Shown here: piece after piece, positions 33,824 to 38,505 of the stretch
Layout of the letters: each line of letters starts with the position of its first letter
How positions within the stretch are numbered: position 1 is the stretch's first letter
Notes under the pieces: model-generated
Database searches by the model: none
The model's input: the letters and a program-made list of their open reading frames with translations, nothing else
Told to the model about the DNA's origin: nothing
Position numbers and translations under genes: made by a program
NCBI GenBank assembly: GCA_009695465.1
Contig: SIAW01000014.1
Location: 1-38,505, forward strand
DNA: 38,505 bases
Source of the DNA: Pedosphaera sp.
Lineage (GTDB): Bacteria > Verrucomicrobiota > Verrucomicrobiia > Limisphaerales > UBA1100
Direction of reading: 5' to 3'

Positions 33824-34966
33824 ATGCCAGAAAGAGAGGCCGTTTACAAAATGCCCGACCTGCTCACCCTGATGGTGGACACGGGCAGCGCTGACTTGCA
33901 TGTGCGCGTGGGCATTCCGCCGGCGTACCGGCACAAGGGACTGCTCAAGCGCGTGTCGGGACCGCCCTGCGAGCCGGAGGATGTGGAGTCGTTGGTGAAG
34001 AGTATCGCGTCGGACGATCACATCCAGCAGTTGCGCACCAAGGGCGGTGCGGACTTCGGGTTTGCCTTCGGCACCAAGGCGCGCTTCCGCGTCAGCGCGT
34101 TCAAAGAGCGTGGCAACATGGCGCTCGTGCTGCGGCAGATTCCCAATGACCTGTTGACGATCTCGCAGATCGGGCTGGATCCGCAACTGGTGCACAAGCT
34201 CCTGTCCATGTCGCGTGGGATGATTCTGGTGACTGGCCCCACCGGCTCGGGCAAGTCCACCACGCTGGCTTCGCTGGTCAACATCATCAACGAGGAGAGC
34301 GACGAGGCGCACATCATCACCATCGAAGATCCCATCGAGTTTTATCACCCGCACAAGAAGGCCATCACCACGCAGCGCGAAGTGCACGTGGACGTGCCCA
34401 GCTTCGGCGAGGCGCTGCGCCGCGCGTTGCGGCAGGATCCCGAAGTGATCCTCGTGGGTGAGTTGCGCGACTTGGAAACGATTGAGATGGCGGTGTCGGC
34501 AGCCGAGACGGGCCACTTGGTGTTTGGCACCTTGCACACGACGGGCGCAGCCAAGACGGTGGATCGTATTGTCAACGCGTTTCCCATGCAGCAGCAGGAG
34601 ACCATCCGCATCCAGCTCTCCACGGTGTTGCAGGCGGTGATCTCGCAGATCCTGCTCAGGCGCGCCGACGGCAAAGGGCGCGTGGCCATCCACGACATCA
34701 TGATCAACACGCCGTCCATCGCAGCGCTCATCCGCGACAACAAGACCTTCCGCATTCCCTCGGACATGCAGACGGGCGCCAAGTACGGGATGATCACGAT
34801 GGATGACAACATGTATCAGAAGTTCACCAAGGGCATCGTGTCGCGCGAGGATTGCATCAACAAAGCGCAGGACTACCTAGGCATGCTGCAAAAGCTCAAG
34901 GAGTACGACGAGGTGCAGTCGCTGGAAGGCGAGGAGGATGCTGCGCCGCCGGCCAAGCAGCATTGA
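33824..34966 (+). CDS. pilT: Type IV pilus retraction ATPase PilT
   Basis: PilT, 380 aa, depolymerises pili to power twitching motility and DNA uptake. Seen: PAS-like N-terminal domain (LLTLMVDTGSADLHVRVGIPP), Walker A GPTGSGKSTTLASL with K144, ITIEDPIEFYHPHKKA, Walker B VGELRDLETIEMAVSAAETGHLVFGTLHT, and an AIRNLIRE-like C-terminal segment (PSIAALIRDNKTFRI). There is no tetracysteine, as expected for PilT. The start is the ATG at 33824; the 23 residues the track adds are out of the pilB reading frame and Arg-rich. It lies between two PilB-type ATPases, three bases ahead of the second. Confidence 0.95.
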   Translation: MPEREAVYKMPDLLTLMVDTGSADLHVRVGIPPAYRHKGLLKRVSGPPCEPEDVESLVKSIASDDHIQQLRTKGGADFGFAFGTKARFRVSAFKERGNMALVLRQIPNDLLTISQIGLDPQLVHKLLSMSRGMILVTGPTGSGKSTTLASLVNIINEESDEAHIITIEDPIEFYHPHKKAITTQREVHVDVPSFGEALRRALRQDPEVILVGELRDLETIEMAVSAAETGHLVFGTLHTTGAAKTVDRIVNAFPMQQQETIRIQLSTVLQAVISQILLRRADGKGRVAIHDIMINTPSIAALIRDNKTFRIPSDMQTGAKYGMITMDDNMYQKFTKGIVSREDCINKAQDYLGMLQKLKEYDEVQSLEGEEDAAPPAKQH

Positions 34967-34969
34967 TCC

Positions 34970-36655
34970 ATGTCTGAATTACTGACAGACCCGTTGCTGC
35001 TGCTGATCCACGAGCGTGGGTTGGCCGACGTGACTGATTTGGAGAAGGTGCAGGGCGACCACAACCTCAACGGCGTGCCCGTCTCCAAGCTGTTGCAGGA
35101 TCAGGGCATCTTGGGCGTGGGCGATCAGTTGCAGTTGCTCGCCGATTATCTTGGCACCGACGTCATTGATTTGACAGAGGTGGAGTTCAGTCCGGAACTG
35201 CTGGCCACGATTCCGCTGGAGACTGCGCACCACTACCAATGCCTGCCGGTCGGTGTGGATGGAGACATGCTCCATCTGGTGTTGGCCGATCCGATGAACC
35301 CGACGCACATCGACGAGCTGACCTATCTACTGCACAAGGAGATCATCATCCGCATCGCTGATCCGGTGCAGATTCTCAAGCAACTCCTGATTCACTACTC
35401 CAAGGAACTTTCCATGGAGGATTTGGTGAAGGAGTTGGGTGGCGCCGGGGAGACGGTCAAGGAAGTCGATGCCGCCGGCACCGCGATTGAGGAGGTAGGC
35501 GATGCCACGCCCATCATACGCTTTGTCAACTTGGTGATGTATCAAGCGCTCAAAGAGAAGGCGGCGGACATCCACTTTGAGCCGTTCGAGTCGGACTATC
35601 AGATCCGGATGAAGGTGGACGGCTCGATGAAATTACTCACGCCGCCCCCGCGTGAATTGGCGTCGGCCATCGCCTCGCGCATCAAGATCATGGCCAACCT
35701 GAACATCGCCGAGCGCCGCGCGCCACAGGACGGACGCATCTCGACGGTCATCGCCGGCAAGCAGTTGGACTTGCGCGTGTCCACGTTGCCCACGCAGTTT
35801 GGCGAGTCGGTGGTGTTGCGTATCTTGGACCGCACCTCGTCGCTGCTCTCACTGGATGTTCTGAATATCCCGCCCAAAGTGCGCGCCTCCATCGAGCACA
35901 GTATTGAGCAGCCCAACGGCATCTTCCTCGTGACTGGGCCCACTGGCTCCGGCAAGACCACCACGCTTTATGCCTGCCTGAAAATGCTCAACACCGAGGA
36001 CACCAAAATCCTCACCGCAGAAGATCCGGTGGAGTATCCCATCGACGGCATCGTGCAGGTGCAGATCAGTGAATCGATGGGGATGACGTTCGCCAAGGCG
36101 CTCAAATCTTTTCTGCGTCAAGATCCGGACATCATCCTCGTGGGTGAGATGCGCGATCTGGAGACGGCCAAGATCGGCATCGAAGCCTCGCTGACCGGCC
36201 ACTTGGTCGTGAGCACGCTGCACACCAACAGCGCGGCCGAGGCCATCACGCGACTGGGCGACATGGGCGTGGAAGCCTTCCTCATCGCCTCCTCGGTCAA
36301 CGGTGTGTTGGCGCAACGCTTGGTCAAAACCATCTGTCAGAAATGCAAGACCGGCATGGACATGACGCCCGATCAGATTCGCATGCTGGATCTGCGGCCC
36401 GAGGAAGTGGTGGGACAGATTTCATTCGGCACTGGATGCGATCGTTGCAACCAGACCGGCTACAAAGGACGCCGCGGCATCTACGAGATGTTGGTGATGA
36501 GTGACGAGGTTCGCGAACTCATCAGCCAACGCGCGCCCGGAATCGTGCTGCGCGACAAGGCCATGGAGCACGGAATGCAGACCTTGCGCATGGATGGCCT
36601 GAACCTTATGTTCAATGGCGTGACGACCTTCGAGGAAGTCATGAAATATACCTGA
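34970..36655 (+). CDS. PilB/GspE-type secretion ATPase (second copy)
   Basis: 561 aa, a paralogue of the first pilB product with the same layout: N-terminal MshEN/GspE domain, Walker A GPTGSGKTTTLYA with K329, Asp box TAEDPVEYPIDG, the canonical RQDPDIILVGEMRDLETAKIG, His box LTGHLVVSTLHTNSA and a tetracysteine (CQKCKTG ... CDRCNQTG). Unlike copy one, its pre-Walker-B motif is the usual RQDPD. Whether it serves the same pilus, a type II secretion system or a competence machine cannot be told. It starts three bases after pilT and is followed within five bases by pilC. Confidence 0.92.
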   Translation: MSELLTDPLLLLIHERGLADVTDLEKVQGDHNLNGVPVSKLLQDQGILGVGDQLQLLADYLGTDVIDLTEVEFSPELLATIPLETAHHYQCLPVGVDGDMLHLVLADPMNPTHIDELTYLLHKEIIIRIADPVQILKQLLIHYSKELSMEDLVKELGGAGETVKEVDAAGTAIEEVGDATPIIRFVNLVMYQALKEKAADIHFEPFESDYQIRMKVDGSMKLLTPPPRELASAIASRIKIMANLNIAERRAPQDGRISTVIAGKQLDLRVSTLPTQFGESVVLRILDRTSSLLSLDVLNIPPKVRASIEHSIEQPNGIFLVTGPTGSGKTTTLYACLKMLNTEDTKILTAEDPVEYPIDGIVQVQISESMGMTFAKALKSFLRQDPDIILVGEMRDLETAKIGIEASLTGHLVVSTLHTNSAAEAITRLGDMGVEAFLIASSVNGVLAQRLVKTICQKCKTGMDMTPDQIRMLDLRPEEVVGQISFGTGCDRCNQTGYKGRRGIYEMLVMSDEVRELISQRAPGIVLRDKAMEHGMQTLRMDGLNLMFNGVTTFEEVMKYT

Positions 36656-36660
36656 CCGCT

Positions 36661-37932
36661 ATGCCGCTGTTTAACTACGTCGCCCTCGACAAGACGGGCA
36701 AGGAGAAGCAGGGCACCTTGGAGGTGGACAGCCAAAAGGAGGCCATCAACCGCATCAAGGAGATGGGGTTTCACCCCACGAGCGTCACCGAGGCCAAACC
36801 CGAAGGCGCCGCCAAAGGTGGCAAGAAAGGTGCGCCCGGAAAGAAGGGTGCCAAAAAGGAACCGTTTTCCTTCGCGATGGGTTCGGTGGGCACGAAGGAT
36901 CTCTGCACCTTCACGCGCCAATTGGCCACGCTGGTGGACGCAGGCTTGCCCCTGTTGCGCGGCATGCAGGTGCTTTCCAAACAGCAGAAGAATCCCGTCC
37001 TTAAAAAGGTCATCAAGGACATCTCCACCACAGTCGAAGGCGGCGCGACGTTTTCCGAGGCACTGGCTAAGCAGCCCAAGACGTTTGACAAGTTGTACGT
37101 GAACATGGTCAAGGCCGGCGAGCTGGGCGGCGTGCTCGAAGTCACGCTCAACCGTCTGGCCGAGTTCATGGAGAAGGCCGAGAAGATCAAGGGCAAGGTC
37201 AAGGCGGCGATGTTTTATCCGGTGGCGGTGATGGTGGTGGCGTGCGTCATCGTGTACGTGCTGATGGTGTACGTCATTCCCAAGTTCAAGATGATCTTCA
37301 GCGACATGTTGGGCAAGGGCGAGTCGCTGCCGGAATTCACGCAGATGGTCATGGCCATCAGCGATACCATTGCCAACAACGCTGGGGCCGTGGTGGGCGG
37401 TGTCGTCGCCTTTTACGTCGCCTTCAAAATGATCGTCGCGAAAACCAAGTGGGGCCGTTGGGGTTGGGACAAGTTCCTGTTGATCCTGCCCGTGCTGGGG
37501 CCGGTGATTTCCAAAGTAGCCATCTCGCGCTTCACACGCACACTGGGCACGTTGATCTCCTCTGGTGTACCCATCTTGCAGGCGCTTAACATCACCAAAG
37601 AGACCTGCGGCAACGTGATCATCAGCCGCGCCATTGATGGCGTTTACAACGCCGTGAAAGAAGGCGAGACCATCGTCAAGCCGCTGGAAGCCTGCGGGGT
37701 CTTTCCGCCCATGGTCATCAGCATGGTGGACGTGGGTGAGCAGACCGGTGCGCTGCCAGAAATGCTCATCCGCATCGCCGGCACGTACGACGAAGAAGTG
37801 GACAACGCCGTCAGCGCGCTTACCTCGCTCATCGAACCGATCATGATCGTCTTCCTGGCCGTCGTCGTGGGCAGCATCGTCATCGCCATGTTCATGCCGC
37901 TCATCAAGCTGATGGACAAGTTGGGATCGTAG
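36661..37932 (+). CDS. pilC: Type IV pilus/type II secretion inner-membrane platform protein PilC/GspF
   Basis: 423 aa. Begins PLFNYVALDKTGKEKQGTLEVDS, the PilC/GspF N-terminus, then two cytoplasmic T2SSF domains (TRQLATLVDAGLPLLRGMQVL; SRFTRTLGTLISSGVPILQAL) and three membrane helices (near residues 180-205, 235-260 and 390-415). GELGGVLE and VGEQTGALPEMLI are the paired conserved motifs. A Gly/Lys-rich linker (KGGKKGAPGKKGAKKE, about 52-67) separates the N-terminal strand from the first domain. PilC anchors the motor ATPases to the pilus base. It ends the four-gene operon; I see no pilin, secretin or prepilin peptidase gene. Confidence 0.94.
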   Translation: MPLFNYVALDKTGKEKQGTLEVDSQKEAINRIKEMGFHPTSVTEAKPEGAAKGGKKGAPGKKGAKKEPFSFAMGSVGTKDLCTFTRQLATLVDAGLPLLRGMQVLSKQQKNPVLKKVIKDISTTVEGGATFSEALAKQPKTFDKLYVNMVKAGELGGVLEVTLNRLAEFMEKAEKIKGKVKAAMFYPVAVMVVACVIVYVLMVYVIPKFKMIFSDMLGKGESLPEFTQMVMAISDTIANNAGAVVGGVVAFYVAFKMIVAKTKWGRWGWDKFLLILPVLGPVISKVAISRFTRTLGTLISSGVPILQALNITKETCGNVIISRAIDGVYNAVKEGETIVKPLEACGVFPPMVISMVDVGEQTGALPEMLIRIAGTYDEEVDNAVSALTSLIEPIMIVFLAVVVGSIVIAMFMPLIKLMDKLGS

Positions 37933-38002
37933 GGTTATCCCGAAAAACCCGCAGTCCGCCCTTGATGCTGGCCAATGTCAGCAACTTTCACGACTTAGCC
38001 CC

Positions 38003-38030
38003 TTGCATTTTCCACATCGAGGAGTAAATA
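38003..38030 (+). promoter_or_regulatory. Candidate promoter for the toxin-antitoxin pair
   Basis: TTGCAT (38003-38008) and TAAATA (38025-38030) with a 16-base spacer, in an AT-richer gap about 45 bases before the BrnT-like ATG. Both boxes are imperfect. Confidence 0.3.
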
Positions 38031-38074
38031 CAAAGTAGTTACAGTGGATGGCCAATTGATGTACGTGACGCAAC

Positions 38075-38365
38075 ATGGAGTTTGACTGGGAAAGCCATCA
38101 TGCCCAGCCGGAAAACTCTTTGAAACAAAGAGATGTGGAAGAATCGTTTGAAGATCCATTCGCCGTTCGGCTCCTGCCGGACGCCCAACGATTTTCCATG
38201 CAGGCGCGCTACTTCAACTTGGGCCGCACTGCGGCTGGAGTTGGGATTTTTTCCGTGTACCGCACCAATGGTAAGCAGTTCCAAGTTATCTTTGCCCGGA
38301 CTTTTGAGGCTGAAGAAAAATTTGTCTATGAACGCCAGCAATCCAAGCTGCTGAACCAAGGTTGA
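38075..38365 (+). CDS. brnT: BrnT-like toxin of a type II toxin-antitoxin pair
   Basis: 96 aa. It resembles BrnT ribonuclease toxins (RelE-fold): start MEFDWESHHAQPEN (family MEFEWD...N), an EESFEDPFAVRL segment (family FEEA..VF.DPLA), RYFNLGRTAAGVGIFSVY, and QVIFARTFEAEEKFVYERQ in place of the family RIISARKAT..ER..Y. Known BrnT proteins degrade RNA and are neutralised by BrnA, which also represses the operon. Some family positions are altered here (KHG is KQR, and the RIISAR motif is QVIFAR), so activity is unproven. The gene is less GC-rich than its neighbours, which suits a mobile module. It is followed two bases later by a second ORF, as expected for a toxin-first BrnTA operon. Confidence 0.7.
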   Translation: MEFDWESHHAQPENSLKQRDVEESFEDPFAVRLLPDAQRFSMQARYFNLGRTAAGVGIFSVYRTNGKQFQVIFARTFEAEEKFVYERQQSKLLNQG

Positions 38366-38367
38366 CG

Positions 38368-38505
38368 ATGGACATCATCACAGATTGGGAGCAGGTGCCG
38401 CAGTTCGCCGATGACACGGCGGAAGCCGACTACTGGCGTTGCGCCCGGCCGGATGTGCGCTTGATGGAAGCGTCGGTGGCCGCCGGCAGCGAAGGCAGCG
38501 AATCA
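38368..38505 (+). CDS. Probable BrnA/CopG-type antitoxin, N-terminal part, cut by right edge
   Basis: The 46 codons in view read MDIITDWEQVPQFADD... with TAEADYW; this looks like the N-terminal signature of CopG/BrnA-type antitoxins (P.F.s..eEa.yW). The DNA-binding ribbon-helix-helix would lie beyond the window. Its start is two bases after the BrnT-like stop, so the two genes are co-translated. Identification rests on this short motif and the neighbour. Confidence 0.6.
   Translation, partial: MDIITDWEQVPQFADDTAEADYWRCARPDVRLMEASVAAGSEGSES

Noticed and set aside
37932-37950. GGGTT/AACCC hairpin after pilC
   Set aside because: Five-base stem with a 9-base loop and no T-tract; not a convincing intrinsic terminator.

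Overview
The window is GC-rich, densely coded bacterial chromosome, most likely from the phylum Verrucomicrobiota (a Planctomycetota relative is the main alternative). The clearest lineage signal is the minus-strand block at 24.8-32.0 kb. It joins a DUF1501 Tat-substrate protein, a DUF1549/DUF1553 cytochrome-like protein, a cytochrome c-WD40 protein and a large PPC-type exported protein, with a DUF1080 protein alongside; this combination is characteristic of the PVC superphylum. No phage, insertion sequence, CRISPR array or rRNA was seen.

Layout: 0-1.6 kb, a SulP anion transporter gene running off the left edge and broken by one in-frame amber codon. 1.6-5.1 kb, polX (minus) divergent from thiD and a YegS/BmrU-type lipid kinase. 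5.2-8.2 kb, a translation/RNA operon rpsP-khpA-trmD-rplS with a strong terminator, then rnhB and yraN; rimM, often found between rpsP and trmD, is absent. 8.22 kb, tRNA-Asn(GTT). 8.4-11.0 kb, a membrane proton-pumping pyrophosphatase with a signal-like N-terminus and a lysine at the K+-independence position. 11.0-13.4 kb (minus), an aldehyde dehydrogenase-SDR operon. 13.5-21.5 kb, a giant thioester alpha-2-macroglobulin gene overlapping pbpC by one base. 21.5-23.0 kb, a UxaA-family sugar-acid dehydratase. 23.05-23.85 kb (minus), a lone ABC ATPase. 23.9-24.7 kb, a secreted DUF1080 protein, closed by a hairpin terminator shared with the convergent minus-strand DUF1501/DUF1549/cytochrome-WD40/PPC operon. 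32.1-37.9 kb, a type IV pilus/type II secretion motor operon (pilB, pilT, a second pilB/gspE, pilC). 38.0-38.5 kb, a less GC-rich BrnT-like toxin gene followed by the start of a probable antitoxin gene, cut by the right edge.

How the genes work together: the rpsP-yraN stretch is core translation and RNA maintenance. The A2M-PBP1C pair is a periplasmic protease-trap and peptidoglycan-repair module. SDR, ALDH, UxaA-type dehydratase and DUF1080 protein together hint at oxidative sugar catabolism. The four-gene DUF1501/DUF1549 operon encodes exported proteins with heme motifs and beta-propeller or beta-sandwich folds whose joint function is not known to me; it is the best candidate here for an undescribed system. 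Reading frames were checked by eye and family calls rest on motif recognition, not database searches. Most long ORFs in the supplied track on the opposite strand of these genes are high-GC shadows and were left out.
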